From Rhodobiaceae bacterium UBA6963 (lineage in GTDB: Bacteria > Pseudomonadota > Alphaproteobacteria > RS24), in contig DJZB01000034.1 in the NCBI GenBank assembly GCA_002450335.1, forward strand, positions 1 to 30,938: 30,938 nt of DNA, written 5' to 3'. Made by a program: the position numbers and the translations under genes. Positions 1 to 8,161 of this stretch are shown here, piece by piece; positions within the stretch are counted from its first letter, which is position 1, and every line of letters starts with the position of its first letter. The notes under the pieces were generated by a model that was given only the letters and a program-made list of their open reading frames with translations, was not told the DNA's origin and searched no databases.

Positions 1-550
1 CGTTGTTTTTGTTGTTCAGCGCCTCAGTTAGCTTATCTGCGTTCTCCAGAACCTTTTTGTTTTCCTCTTGGCATATTCTGGCAATCTCGCGGCAGATATC
101 CGGGAAGCCCGGGCGCCCATATTTTGCAATTGGGGGGAAATAGGTCCCGCCCCAGAAGGGCCTGCCATCCGGCAGCAAAAACATGGTTAACGGCCAGCCC
201 CCATGCTCACCCATCATATGCAGGGCTGACATATAAATATCATCAATATCGGGGCGCTCTTCTCTGTCCACCTTAATGTTAATGAACAGTTCGTTCATGA
301 CGCCTGCAATCGCTTCATTTTCAAAGCTCTCATGTGCCATCACATGACACCAGTGGCATGCCGAATAGCCAATAGATAGCAAAATAGGCCTTTTCAAGTT
401 TTGCGCAGTCTTGAGTGCATTGGCGTCCCAAGGCTGCCAATGCACCGGGTTGTCTTTGTGTTGCAATAAATAAGGGCTGGTTTCATTGGCCAACCTGTTT
501 TCAAGACCTTTTGCGGATGGGGTCAGATCTTTTGCCATGGCTGCGCTCAT
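1..550 (-). CDS. DUF255 / YyaL-type thioredoxin-fold protein, 5' part only
   Basis: Reading leftward from 550 gives 183 codons open to the window edge. The sequence matches the N-terminal thioredoxin-like domain of the DUF255 family (bacterial YyaL, human SPATA20). The family signature NETSPYLLQH lies at residues 22-31, followed by NPVHW and the redox-type motif CHWC at residues 65-68, then VDREERPDID and GGWPLTMFL further on. The C-terminal six-hairpin glycosidase-like part, which makes family members about 650-700 residues long, is outside the window. The function is not firmly known; the CxxC suggests thiol chemistry. Two in-frame ATGs (550 and 538) are possible and neither has a clear ribosome binding site. 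The gene is divergent from mnmE with an 86-bp gap. Family assignment is firm; completeness cannot be judged. Confidence 0.9.
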   Translation of the reverse strand, partial: MSAAMAKDLTPSAKGLENRLANETSPYLLQHKDNPVHWQPWDANALKTAQNLKRPILLSIGYSACHWCHVMAHESFENEAIAGVMNELFINIKVDREERPDIDDIYMSALHMMGEHGGWPLTMFLLPDGRPFWGGTYFPPIAKYGRPGFPDICREIARICQEENKKVLENADKLTEALNNKNN

Positions 551-559
551 TGAAATCTG

Positions 560-586
560 TTGACGAAGGAAATACCATCATATACG
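560..586 (+). promoter_or_regulatory. possible sigma-70 promoter of mnmE operon
   Basis: In the divergent gap before mnmE there is TTGACG at 560-565 (5 of 6 to the -35 consensus) and TATACG at 581-586. The spacer is only 15 bp, shorter than ideal, so this is a weak call. It would place transcription start roughly 45 bases before the mnmE start codon. Confidence 0.3.
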
Positions 587-636
587 CCCATGATGATTCA
601 GCAAGCGCGCGACGCATCAGATGAAGGGGGTGAAGA

Positions 637-1992
637 ATGACTATTTATGCCTTATCTACTCCGCCGGGGCGCGGCGCGATTGCCATCATACGCCTTTCGG
701 GCAGCCATACCCTAAAGACTGTTGAAAAATTGACCGGCAAGCCGGTGCCGGAGCCACGTCAGGCAACGCTAAGGGTTTTGTCGGACCCCAAAGTGGGTGA
801 TCCCATTGACTCAGGTCTTGTGTTGTTTTTTCAGGCGCCGCACTCCTACACAAGTGAAGATATGGCAGAACTGCACATTCATGGCGGTGTGGCAATTGTG
901 GACCGCATCCTTGAAGTCTTGTCTGGCCTTGAAGACTTAAGGCCTGCTGAGCCGGGCGAGTTTACACGCCTTGCAGTTCTTAACGGGCGGATGGATCTCA
1001 CACAAGCTGAGGCTGTTGCGGACATGATTGATGCCGAAACAATGGCACAACAAAAGCAGGCTTTTCGGCAAATGCAGGGCGCTCTTGGCGAGCTTTATGA
1101 GGGTTGGCGGAAAAAGCTGGCATCTTCCCTGGCTCACCTGGAGGCAGATATTGAGTTTGCCGACGAAGACCTGCCGGGCGGCATTGGTCAGGCCGTACTG
1201 GGTGAGGTCACACTCCTGAACGATGAAATTTCTGCACATATTCGCGACGATAGGGGGCGCACTTTACGCCATGGGGTGGAAGTCGCCATTATTGGCGCGC
1301 CGAATGTTGGTAAATCTAGCTTGCTTAATTATCTGGTGGGGCGCGAGGCTGCAATTGTGTCTGCCCGCGCCGGCACAACCAGAGATATTGTTGAGGTGTC
1401 TTTAACACTTGGAGGTGTGCCGGTTGTGCTTGCGGATACGGCAGGCATCCGCGAGGCGGGTGATGAGATTGAGAGAGAAGGCGTGCGCCGGGCCTTGAAG
1501 AGGGCGTCTGAAGCGGATATTCGTCTACATGTCACAGCTTTTGATACGATGGTTCACGCAGACGAAATCCATTCAGGGGAAGCTCATGCCGAGGAAGCGA
1601 ATTTTCAAGAAAGTGATATTTATGTTGCCAACAAGCAAGATCTTGGCGCGACCCAATGCCCCCCCAATATTCCTGATGGCGGTTTCTATGAGGTTTCTGC
1701 CGAAACGGGAGCCGGCATGTCAGATTTGATTGAGGCACTAAACGCCAGAATTAAGGAAAATTTTGGATTAGCCGAGCGCCCTGCCTTAACGCGCACCCGC
1801 CACAGGATTGCACTTCAGGCGGCGTGCGTTGCATTGGAAAGAGGGCTTGAGCGCGCCGGATCGGACATGGAGCTAGAGCTGGTAGCTGAGGATTTGAGGC
1901 TTGCCATGCGTGAAATTGGACGGATAACCGGCGCTGTGGATGTTGAAAGCCTTTTGGACATTGTTTTTAGGGACTTTTGCATAGGTAAGTAG
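637..1992 (+). CDS. mnmE: tRNA uridine-5-carboxymethylaminomethyl modification GTPase MnmE
   Basis: MnmE (TrmE) works with MnmG to build the cmnm5 group on the wobble uridine (U34) of certain tRNAs, using methylene-tetrahydrofolate and GTP in the cytoplasm. The 451-residue length is normal. An N-terminal folate-binding domain begins with the typical STPPGRGAIAIIRLSG. The G domain, set inside a helical domain, shows the P-loop GAPNVGKS at 220-227, DTAG at 267-270 and NKQD at 332-335. The C-terminal CIGK (448-451) carries the cysteine conserved in the family. The ATG at 637 follows an AAGGGGG ribosome binding site. The next gene is mnmG, its functional partner, 89 bp downstream, with a parS site in the gap. 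Nothing in the sequence looks damaged. Confidence 0.98.
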   Translation: MTIYALSTPPGRGAIAIIRLSGSHTLKTVEKLTGKPVPEPRQATLRVLSDPKVGDPIDSGLVLFFQAPHSYTSEDMAELHIHGGVAIVDRILEVLSGLEDLRPAEPGEFTRLAVLNGRMDLTQAEAVADMIDAETMAQQKQAFRQMQGALGELYEGWRKKLASSLAHLEADIEFADEDLPGGIGQAVLGEVTLLNDEISAHIRDDRGRTLRHGVEVAIIGAPNVGKSSLLNYLVGREAAIVSARAGTTRDIVEVSLTLGGVPVVLADTAGIREAGDEIEREGVRRALKRASEADIRLHVTAFDTMVHADEIHSGEAHAEEANFQESDIYVANKQDLGATQCPPNIPDGGFYEVSAETGAGMSDLIEALNARIKENFGLAERPALTRTRHRIALQAACVALERGLERAGSDMELELVAEDLRLAMREIGRITGAVDVESLLDIVFRDFCIGK

Positions 1993-2028
1993 TGGGCGGG
2001 AGAATTGCATTTGGCAATTTGCTTCCAT

Positions 2029-2044
2029 TGTTTCACGTGAAACA
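2029..2044. other. parS: parS centromere site 1 (ParB binding)
   Basis: TGTTTCACGTGAAACA is a perfect 16-bp palindrome identical to the canonical bacterial chromosomal parS. It lies in the short gap between mnmE and mnmG. ParB, encoded about 3.5 kb downstream, is expected to load here as a CTP-dependent clamp. Confidence 0.97.
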
Positions 2045-2081
2045 TCTTGCCGAGGGGCGGAGGTTTGTATAAAAACGGCGC

Positions 2082-3983
2082 ATGAATATGGTTCAAGATA
2101 AATATGATGTCATTGTGATTGGTGGCGGCCATGCCGGATGTGAGGCGGCGGCGGCATCTGCTCGCCTTGGCGCACAAACCTTGCTGGTTACTCATAAGCT
2201 TGAAACCATTGGAGAGATGTCTTGCAACCCCGCCATTGGAGGCGTTGGCAAGGGGCACTTGGTGCGCGAAATTGATGCAATGGATGGCTTGATGGCTCGC
2301 GTCGCCGACCGCGGCGGCATTCAGTTTCGTGTATTAAACCGCCGTAAAGGGCCCGCCGTTCGAGGCCCTCGAGCACAGGCCGACAGGAGGCTTTACAGGG
2401 AGGCCATGCAGGCCGAGCTTAAGTTGATTGAGGGGCTTGATGTCGTGGCCGCAGCTGCGGCTGACATTATTGTTGAGAACGGTGGCGTCGGTGGCGTTTT
2501 ATGTGAAGATGGGCGCCGCTTTATTGCCCCCGCCGTAGTGCTGACCACAGGAACTTTCTTGGACGGGCTTATTCATATTGGTGAAAAGCGCATTCCTGCC
2601 GGTCGTCACGGGGAGGCGCCCGCAAAGAAACTGTCTGAACGCCTTTATGCCCATGGGTTTAAAATGGCGCGATTGAAGACCGGCACACCGGCGCGGCTGG
2701 ACGGCAGAACAATTAATTATGACAAATGTGAACCTCAGCCGGGGGATATGCCGCCTGAGCCTTTTTCGTTTTTAACGGAACGCATAACAACACCCCAGAC
2801 AATTTGCCATATTACTGGCACAACCCCCGAAACACATCAGATCGTTGCCGACAACCTTAAAAAGTCGCCCGTTTTCTCGGGGCAGATTGATGGGGTTGGG
2901 CCTCGATATTGCCCCTCTATTGAGGATAAAATTCATCGTTTTGCCGACCGTGGCAGGCATCAGATTTTTCTTGAGCCCGAGGGTCTGGATGATCACACAG
3001 TTTATCCGAATGGCATCTCAACCGCCTTGCCGGAAAATATTCAGGAGGCGTTTGTGCGCACCATTCCCGGGCTTGAAGATGTCACCATTATCCGCCCGGG
3101 TTACGCCATTGAATACGACTATATTGACCCGCGCGAATTGCTGCCCAGCTTGGAGACAAAAACCTTTCCCGGCCTGTATCTTGCCGGGCAAATTAACGGG
3201 ACAACAGGGTATGAAGAGGCCGCAGGGCAGGGCTTGATTGCAGGCTTGAATGCGGCGCGCAAGGCGGGCGGCGGCGACGCTTTTGTTTTGGATCGCGCGG
3301 AGGCCTATATTGGCGTGATGATTGATGATTTGGTTACCAAGGGTGTCAGCGAGCCCTATCGTATGTTCACAGCACGCGCCGAGTACAGACTTTCCTTGCG
3401 TGCTGATAATGCAGACCAGAGGCTGACCCCGACAGCCATTGCTCTTGGGTGTGTCGGTGCTGAGAGGCGGGCTTTGTGGGAAGAGAAAAGGGACGCCCTG
3501 GTTGTTGCGAGGGACTTTGCGTCAGAAACAAATTTGACCCCCAATGAGGCCCAGAAGCGGGGGTTGCCCGTCAATGCGGACGGCATTCGCCGGAGTATAG
3601 CTGACCTGTTGGCGCATCCGGATATTGAGTGGGCTCATTTACAGGCAATATGGCCGGAGATGTCCGGCTGGCCACCTGCTATCCGCCAGCAAATTGAAAC
3701 TGACGCGCAATATGCCGGTTATCTTGATAGGCAGAAGGCTGACATTGCCGCTTTTAGACGTGACGAACGACTTCGCCTCCCCGAAAACATGGACTTCCTG
3801 TCTGTTGAGGGCATGTCCAACGAAGTCAGGCAAAAGCTTGCCGCCGCTCAGCCGACAACATTGGGTCAGGCTGCGCGTGTTGATGGTATAACCCCCGCCG
3901 CCCTGACGCTTTTGTTGCACCTTGCAAAGCGAGATGCAGCGCCTTCAAAGCCTAGACATACCCCGGAGGGGGCGGATGCGTGA
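2082..3983 (+). CDS. mnmG: tRNA uridine-5-carboxymethylaminomethyl modification enzyme MnmG
   Basis: MnmG (GidA) is the FAD-dependent partner of MnmE in wobble-uridine modification of tRNA. The 633-residue protein has an N-terminal Rossmann FAD motif GGGHAG (residues 14-19), then the family block CNPAIGGVGKGHLVREIDA, the second FAD-side motif TTGTFLDG, the signature GQINGTTGYEEAAGQG, and a C-terminal helical domain with the LSxEV-like segment VEGMSNEVRQKL that contacts MnmE and tRNA in homologues. An ATG at 2088 is an alternative start two codons in; neither start has a well-placed ribosome binding site. The stop codon overlaps the rsmG start (ATGCGTGA), so the two are likely translationally coupled. 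Confidence 0.98.
   Translation: MNMVQDKYDVIVIGGGHAGCEAAAASARLGAQTLLVTHKLETIGEMSCNPAIGGVGKGHLVREIDAMDGLMARVADRGGIQFRVLNRRKGPAVRGPRAQADRRLYREAMQAELKLIEGLDVVAAAAADIIVENGGVGGVLCEDGRRFIAPAVVLTTGTFLDGLIHIGEKRIPAGRHGEAPAKKLSERLYAHGFKMARLKTGTPARLDGRTINYDKCEPQPGDMPPEPFSFLTERITTPQTICHITGTTPETHQIVADNLKKSPVFSGQIDGVGPRYCPSIEDKIHRFADRGRHQIFLEPEGLDDHTVYPNGISTALPENIQEAFVRTIPGLEDVTIIRPGYAIEYDYIDPRELLPSLETKTFPGLYLAGQINGTTGYEEAAGQGLIAGLNAARKAGGGDAFVLDRAEAYIGVMIDDLVTKGVSEPYRMFTARAEYRLSLRADNADQRLTPTAIALGCVGAERRALWEEKRDALVVARDFASETNLTPNEAQKRGLPVNADGIRRSIADLLAHPDIEWAHLQAIWPEMSGWPPAIRQQIETDAQYAGYLDRQKADIAAFRRDERLRLPENMDFLSVEGMSNEVRQKLAAAQPTTLGQAARVDGITPAALTLLLHLAKRDAAPSKPRHTPEGADA
3965..3972 (+). promoter_or_regulatory. 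ribosome binding site fixing the rsmG start
   Basis: GGAGGGGG lies so that its GGAGG core is 6 bases before the ATG at 3976. This favours 3976 over the in-frame upstream ATG at 3922, which is buried in mnmG and would add 18 residues unlike RsmG. Confidence 0.8.
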
Positions 3984-4656
3984 AGCCGACACCAATCCCG
4001 ATGTTGAAAATCTCGTTCAGGCCTTCAATGTTTCACGTGAAACAATTGACAGGCTAAAGGTCTATCAATCGCTTTTGGGAAAATGGCAGAACTCCATTAA
4101 TCTTGTTGGGCCGGCCACGCTTCGCCGGTTTTGGACTCGGCATGTTGCGGACTCTGCTCAGCTTGCATCTTTGGTGTCCCCTTTGGCGCGCAACTGGGTT
4201 GACCTTGGAAGTGGCGGCGGATTTCCCGGCCTTGTTATTGCCCTCATGTGGGCGGGGCGACCTGCGCTGGATGGTGGGGTCGTGCATTTGATTGAGAGTG
4301 ATGGCAGGAAGTGTGCGTTTCTTAAAACTGTTATTAGAGAAACAGGTGCGCCGGCCATGGTGCATGAGGGTCGTATCGAGGAGGTTCGCCAACAAAACCC
4401 CGAAACTTTCGCGGGGGTTGATGTTGTAAGCGCCCGTGCGCTGGCGCCGCTTGATAAACTTCTCTTTATGTCTGCCTCATACTTTGATATCCACACAATA
4501 GGCCTCTTTATGAAGGGGCGTGGGTGGCAAGATGAATTGACGGCGTGCCGGGATTCGTGGAATATGGGTCTTGAGGTTGTCCCCAGCAAGACAGATCAGG
4601 AGGCCAAAATTCTGGTTTGTCGTCAGCCCGAGCCGCGTCAATCAGATTTGGGTTAG
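3976..4656 (+). CDS. rsmG: 16S rRNA (guanine-527-N7)-methyltransferase RsmG
   Basis: RsmG (GidB) methylates N7 of G527 in 16S rRNA using S-adenosylmethionine. From the start chosen here the protein is 226 residues. It shows the family segment KWQNSINLVGP followed by RRFWTRHVADSAQL, then the SAM-binding motif VDLGSGGGFPGL and, further on, the acidic segment LIESDGRKCAFLK. The ATG at 3976 overlaps the mnmG stop by 8 bases and has a strong ribosome binding site at 3965-3972. A second parS site is embedded at codons for N-V-S-R-E-T. No terminator is visible before parA, 82 bp downstream. Confidence 0.96.
   Translation: MREADTNPDVENLVQAFNVSRETIDRLKVYQSLLGKWQNSINLVGPATLRRFWTRHVADSAQLASLVSPLARNWVDLGSGGGFPGLVIALMWAGRPALDGGVVHLIESDGRKCAFLKTVIRETGAPAMVHEGRIEEVRQQNPETFAGVDVVSARALAPLDKLLFMSASYFDIHTIGLFMKGRGWQDELTACRDSWNMGLEVVPSKTDQEAKILVCRQPEPRQSDLG
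4029..4044. other. parS: parS centromere site 2, inside rsmG coding sequence
   Basis: A second perfect TGTTTCACGTGAAACA, exactly 2000 bp after the first. Read in the rsmG frame it encodes the last base of Asn followed by Val-Ser-Arg-Glu-Thr, so this stretch of RsmG is constrained by DNA function as well as by protein function. Confidence 0.97.
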
Positions 4657-4726
4657 TTTGATGGTGGTTTTGTCTCTGAGGCCCAGTTTTGTTGATTTTG
4701 GCCAATGTAAAAATAGAGTTAATAAT

Positions 4727-4731
4727 GAGGA
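4727..4731 (+). promoter_or_regulatory. ribosome binding site supporting a TTG start for parA
   Basis: GAGGA is 7 bases before the TTG at 4739. The nearby ATG at 4726 is out of frame, and no in-frame ATG precedes the Walker motif. Confidence 0.6.
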
Positions 4732-4738
4732 ATAAATT

Positions 4739-5620
4739 TTGTCAGCTCAGCCAATAGCTTCACAATCAATCGATACAGACCCGGCCGCGTCACCTGCGCC
4801 GCGCATTTTGGCGGTGGCGAACCAAAAGGGCGGGGTCGGCAAGACAACTACAACGATTAATCTCGGCACGGCCTTGGCCGCGATTGGTGAGCGTGTTTTG
4901 TTAATAGACCTAGATCCTCAGGGCAATGCAAGCACCGGCTTGGGGGTGAACCCGACCGACCGCGAGGCCTCGGCCTATGAATTATTGCTGGATGAAACAG
5001 ATTTGGATAATGCTGTTGTGAAAACCGTTGTCCCGAATTGTGACCTTGTGGCATCCAGTATGGATTTGCTGGGGATTGAGGTGGCGTTGGCTGAAAATCC
5101 GAGGCGTTTGCACCGTCTGAAGGAGGCGCTCGAAGCCGCAACCGTTCGTTACAATTACGTTCTGATTGACTGCCCTCCATCATTAAATATGTTGACGTTG
5201 AACGCAATGACCGCGGCAAATGCTGTGTTGGTTCCGATGCAATGTGAATTTTTTGCACTTGAGGGCCTCAGCCAGTTGTTGAAAACAATTGAACAAGTGC
5301 GCACGGCGCTTAACCCCGGCCTAGAAATTCAAGGCGTGGTTTTGACTATGTACGATCCGCGCAATAATCTTTCCGGTCAGGTTGAGGAAGACGTTCGCAC
5401 ACATCTTGGTGAGCGTGTCTATAAGACTGTAATACCCAGAAATGTGCGTATTTCAGAGGCGCCCTCTTTCGGGCAGCCGGCGCTTCTCTATGATCATAAA
5501 TGTGCAGGAAGTCAGGCTTATATGCGCCTGGCGTCTGAGCTTATTCAGCGCGAGAGACAGCTGAGTGCAGAACTTATGGCTGAAAATACAATTGAAAAGG
5601 GAGGGCACCATGGCGGATAA
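4739..5620 (+). CDS. parA: chromosome partitioning ATPase ParA
   Basis: ParA is the Walker-type ATPase that, with ParB bound at parS, moves newly replicated origins apart. The 293-residue protein has the deviant Walker A motif KGGVGKTT (residues 30-37, with the signature lysine at the start), then LLIDLDPQGNAS as the A' motif and YVLIDCPPSLN as Walker B, all typical of chromosomal ParA/Soj. About 20 Ser/Pro/Ala-rich residues precede the ATPase core. Translation appears to begin at TTG, which may lower expression. The end of the gene overlaps parB by 11 bases, so the two are an operon. The parS sites sit 0.7 and 2.7 kb upstream. Confidence 0.97.
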   Translation: MSAQPIASQSIDTDPAASPAPRILAVANQKGGVGKTTTTINLGTALAAIGERVLLIDLDPQGNASTGLGVNPTDREASAYELLLDETDLDNAVVKTVVPNCDLVASSMDLLGIEVALAENPRRLHRLKEALEAATVRYNYVLIDCPPSLNMLTLNAMTAANAVLVPMQCEFFALEGLSQLLKTIEQVRTALNPGLEIQGVVLTMYDPRNNLSGQVEEDVRTHLGERVYKTVIPRNVRISEAPSFGQPALLYDHKCAGSQAYMRLASELIQRERQLSAELMAENTIEKGGHHGG

Positions 5621-6545
5621 AAAGAGAGGTCTTGGGCGCGGCTTGTCGGCGCTTATTGGTGATGTTGATATCGGACTGTCGGCTGATGCCAAGGCGTCCC
5701 CCAAAGGAAAGTCAAAAAAGGGCTCAACCCCGGATACTCAAGATTCTTCTGCTCAGGGGCTTAACACTATTGGCGTAGAGAAACTTGTCCCCGGCAAATT
5801 CCAACCACGGCGGACGTTTGACAATGAAGCCTTAAAGGATTTGGCCAACTCAATTCGTGAAAAGGGCATATTACAGCCAATTTTGGTGCGCCCTAATCCG
5901 GAGGATGGTGCAAAAGCCCCATTTGAAATCGTTGCCGGTGAGCGTCGTTGGCGTGCAGCGCAAATCGCCCAGCTTCATGATATTCCCGTCATTATTCGGG
6001 ATATGACCGATAATGAGGCTTTGCAAATTGGCATTATCGAGAATGTTCAACGCTCTGACCTTAATCCGATTGAGGAGGCCGAGGCATTTCAAAGGTTAAT
6101 TGATGAGTTCAGCTATACGCAGGAAGTGTTGGCAAAAACTCTGGGAAAAAGCAGAAGCCATATCGCCAATACGCTAAGGCTTGTCGGTGCACCCAATAAG
6201 GTGCGCGATTATCTGGTAACGGGACAGCTTTCTGCCGGGCATGCCCGTGCGCTTTTGGGGCACTCTCACGCTGACCGGTTGGCTTCAGAAGTTGTCAAAC
6301 AGGGCCTCAGTGTGCGCGATGTTGAGAAGCTTGTTGCTGATAAAAAGCCCAGCAAAAGTGGGTCTAAGACTAAAAGGCTTGCTGAAAAGGACACGGATAC
6401 ACGTGCACTGGAGAAGTCAATTGCAGACAATCTGGGCCTGACTGTTGCTATTCAACATGAAAAAGATGGTGGGCATGTTCGTGTGGCTTACAAAACACTT
6501 GAACAGCTTGATGAAGTGGTTAGGCGGTTGATGGCCTCTTCCTGA
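5610..6545 (+). CDS. parB: chromosome partitioning protein ParB
   Basis: ParB binds parS, loads as a CTP-dependent sliding clamp and stimulates ParA. The 311-residue protein opens with KKRGLGRGLSALIGD, the N-terminal ParA-interacting region. The ParB/Srx-like CTP-binding domain includes VPGKFQPRRTFD and GERRWRA, followed by IIENVQRSDLNPIEEAEAF. A helix-turn-helix region (SYTQEVLAKTLGKSRSHIANTLRL) follows, and the C-terminal part is the probable dimerisation domain. The ATG at 5610 has GGGAGGG at 5599-5605; an upstream in-frame ATG at 5565 lies within parA and is less likely. parB converges on holA with 6 bp between stop codons. Confidence 0.97.
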   Translation: MADKKRGLGRGLSALIGDVDIGLSADAKASPKGKSKKGSTPDTQDSSAQGLNTIGVEKLVPGKFQPRRTFDNEALKDLANSIREKGILQPILVRPNPEDGAKAPFEIVAGERRWRAAQIAQLHDIPVIIRDMTDNEALQIGIIENVQRSDLNPIEEAEAFQRLIDEFSYTQEVLAKTLGKSRSHIANTLRLVGAPNKVRDYLVTGQLSAGHARALLGHSHADRLASEVVKQGLSVRDVEKLVADKKPSKSGSKTKRLAEKDTDTRALEKSIADNLGLTVAIQHEKDGGHVRVAYKTLEQLDEVVRRLMASS

Positions 6546-6551
6546 GACGGC

Positions 6552-7628
6552 TTATCTTTTAGCCGCCCTCGCCAGTCGCAGCATCGTGTAGGCAGCCAGC
6601 GTTGTGTCGGGGCTTCCTGTTTCACGGCAGTTTGCCTCTGTTTCATGGATAATGCTCAATGCCGTTGAAATTTTGGCTTTCGACCAGAGATTGATTTGTC
6701 GCTCAACAATCGACACTCTTTTAAAATGAAGCGGTGGCCGAAAGGCCGCTCTCATTGCTTCTTTGCGTGACATCCCGTTTTCTATGTGGCCTTGCGCCAG
6801 ATGAAGGCTTTGAAAATGTGTGCGTAGCCGGTTAAGTACCGCAGGCGCAGGGGTTCCCGCTAAAGACAGACGGGTAAGCGCTTGGTCGGCGTCGTCTAGC
6901 ATGCCGCAGGCAACAGCATCGACCACACTTTCAGCAGATGCAACCGCCCCATCCCCGATCATTTGCTCTACATCATCCAGCGTAATCATAACCATGTCGC
7001 GCCCCTCCCTTTTTGCTGAACCGCGCGGCCCCACATAAAGCGCCAGTCTTTCAAGCTCCTGTCTTGTGATGCCTCGATCAGCCCCCAGCCTTTGGCTAAG
7101 CCGTTCCATGGCGGCGGCCTCAATGCGGAACCCCTCGGTTTCCAGCCATTCGCGCGCCAGCCGTTGGATGGTTCCCGGGTCATCCTCGAAGCATGGCAAG
7201 GCCATAGCCTTCTTGTCATTTTCCACTGTTTTGCGCAACTTGGAGGCCGGTGTTAATTTGCCGGTCTCAATAATTACCAGCGCTTCGGGTACCGGGTCAG
7301 CGAGATAATCCTTGATAATTTGCGCATTCTGGTCGCCGGTCGTGCGCACCACAACAACACGGCGGCTTTTATTATTAGGGTCGGCAAACATAGAGAGTGA
7401 AGCGGCCTCATCACGTAAAAGTCCCGGGTTACGGGCAAGGGTGGCGGCATCAAGGTCAACACGCTCCATCGGGTCAGCATCTTGCCCCTCTCCGTTCAAA
7501 GCCAGATTTGCAAGAACTCTGGCGTGTTCGCGGATCATACCTTGGTCGCTTCCATAAACCAGAACAAGCAAGACGTTTGGGTCTGGCGACTTTATAAATC
7601 CGTCGACCTGATGCGCCTTCAGTTTCAT
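6552..7628 (-). CDS. holA: DNA polymerase III subunit delta HolA
   Basis: HolA is the clamp-loader subunit that opens the beta sliding clamp. The 358-residue length is usual. The N-terminal region has LVLVYGSDQGMIREHARVLA, the typical opening of the degenerate AAA+ fold, followed by the segment around DAATLARNPGLLRDEAASLS. The C-terminal collar domain contains KEAMRAAFRPPLHFKR. Its ATG overlaps the last base of the lptE stop (TAATG), so it is translated from the same message as leuS and lptE. The pairing lptE-holA downstream of leuS is the standard arrangement in many proteobacteria, which supports the call. Confidence 0.93.
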   Translation of the reverse strand: MKLKAHQVDGFIKSPDPNVLLVLVYGSDQGMIREHARVLANLALNGEGQDADPMERVDLDAATLARNPGLLRDEAASLSMFADPNNKSRRVVVVRTTGDQNAQIIKDYLADPVPEALVIIETGKLTPASKLRKTVENDKKAMALPCFEDDPGTIQRLAREWLETEGFRIEAAAMERLSQRLGADRGITRQELERLALYVGPRGSAKREGRDMVMITLDDVEQMIGDGAVASAESVVDAVACGMLDDADQALTRLSLAGTPAPAVLNRLRTHFQSLHLAQGHIENGMSRKEAMRAAFRPPLHFKRVSIVERQINLWSKAKISTALSIIHETEANCRETGSPDTTLAAYTMLRLARAAKR

Positions 7629-8161
7629 TATTGCGCCCGAGGTTTTTGCCAGCTGCTCAGTTTAAGCAAGATTTTTTCAGCCACAGCCTTGGCGGTTCTG
7701 GATTGGGCACTTTCAAGGGCAACCAAATTGGCATACTCGCTGAGGTCAACATTGAAAGATGTGGAAGCGGATGCGGTTCCGCTCGTTACATAAGCCCCTT
7801 TTGCGATATCATATAGACTGTAGCGCGCCTTGAGCATGAAACGTGTTCGTGCCTCACGGCTGTTATTATCCATAAGCACCCCGACTTTATTCCCTTCAGC
7901 TATCACATCAAGTCGGTAGCTCGGCTTACCTTCAGACCTTAAGGTCTTTGCGAGGGCGTTATAAACCGCTCTATTTAGGTCATTATCCGGGGTATTGCCG
8001 GGCTGTTGGATTTGAATTTTAGAGAAAAGAGCTGAAAGCCCGGGGACACTGCGTTCAGCATAAAGCGGTTCAAATCCGCATCCGGACAAGCCAAAGCCGC
8101 TTAAATTGATGGCGCATAAAATAAGAATGGTGCGCGTATATTTATGCGCGCGCCTAAACAA
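7628..8161 (-). CDS. lptE: LPS-assembly lipoprotein LptE
   Basis: LptE plugs the outer-membrane LptD barrel that inserts lipopolysaccharide. I place the start at a TTG (8161; the adjacent TTG at 8164 is equally possible), giving about 177 residues. It begins with a basic end and hydrophobic segment leading to the lipobox LSGC, then GFEPLYAE, typical of LptE. Upstream in-frame ATGs lie inside leuS and would bury the signal peptide, so they are unlikely. The proposed start overlaps the leuS stop by a few bases and the gene end overlaps the holA start. The weak point is the start codon, since the ribosome binding site is poor. Confidence 0.85.
   Translation of the reverse strand: MFRRAHKYTRTILILCAINLSGFGLSGCGFEPLYAERSVPGLSALFSKIQIQQPGNTPDNDLNRAVYNALAKTLRSEGKPSYRLDVIAEGNKVGVLMDNNSREARTRFMLKARYSLYDIAKGAYVTSGTASASTSFNVDLSEYANLVALESAQSRTAKAVAEKILLKLSSWQKPRAQ

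Noticed and set aside
3922..3975. Upstream in-frame extension of rsmG
   Set aside because: It lies inside mnmG, is unlike RsmG, and a strong ribosome binding site marks the start at 3976.
6548..6565. Short hairpin CGGCT/AGCCG between convergent parB and holA
   Set aside because: Only 5 bp of stem with an 8-base loop and no T tract on either strand; not a convincing terminator.
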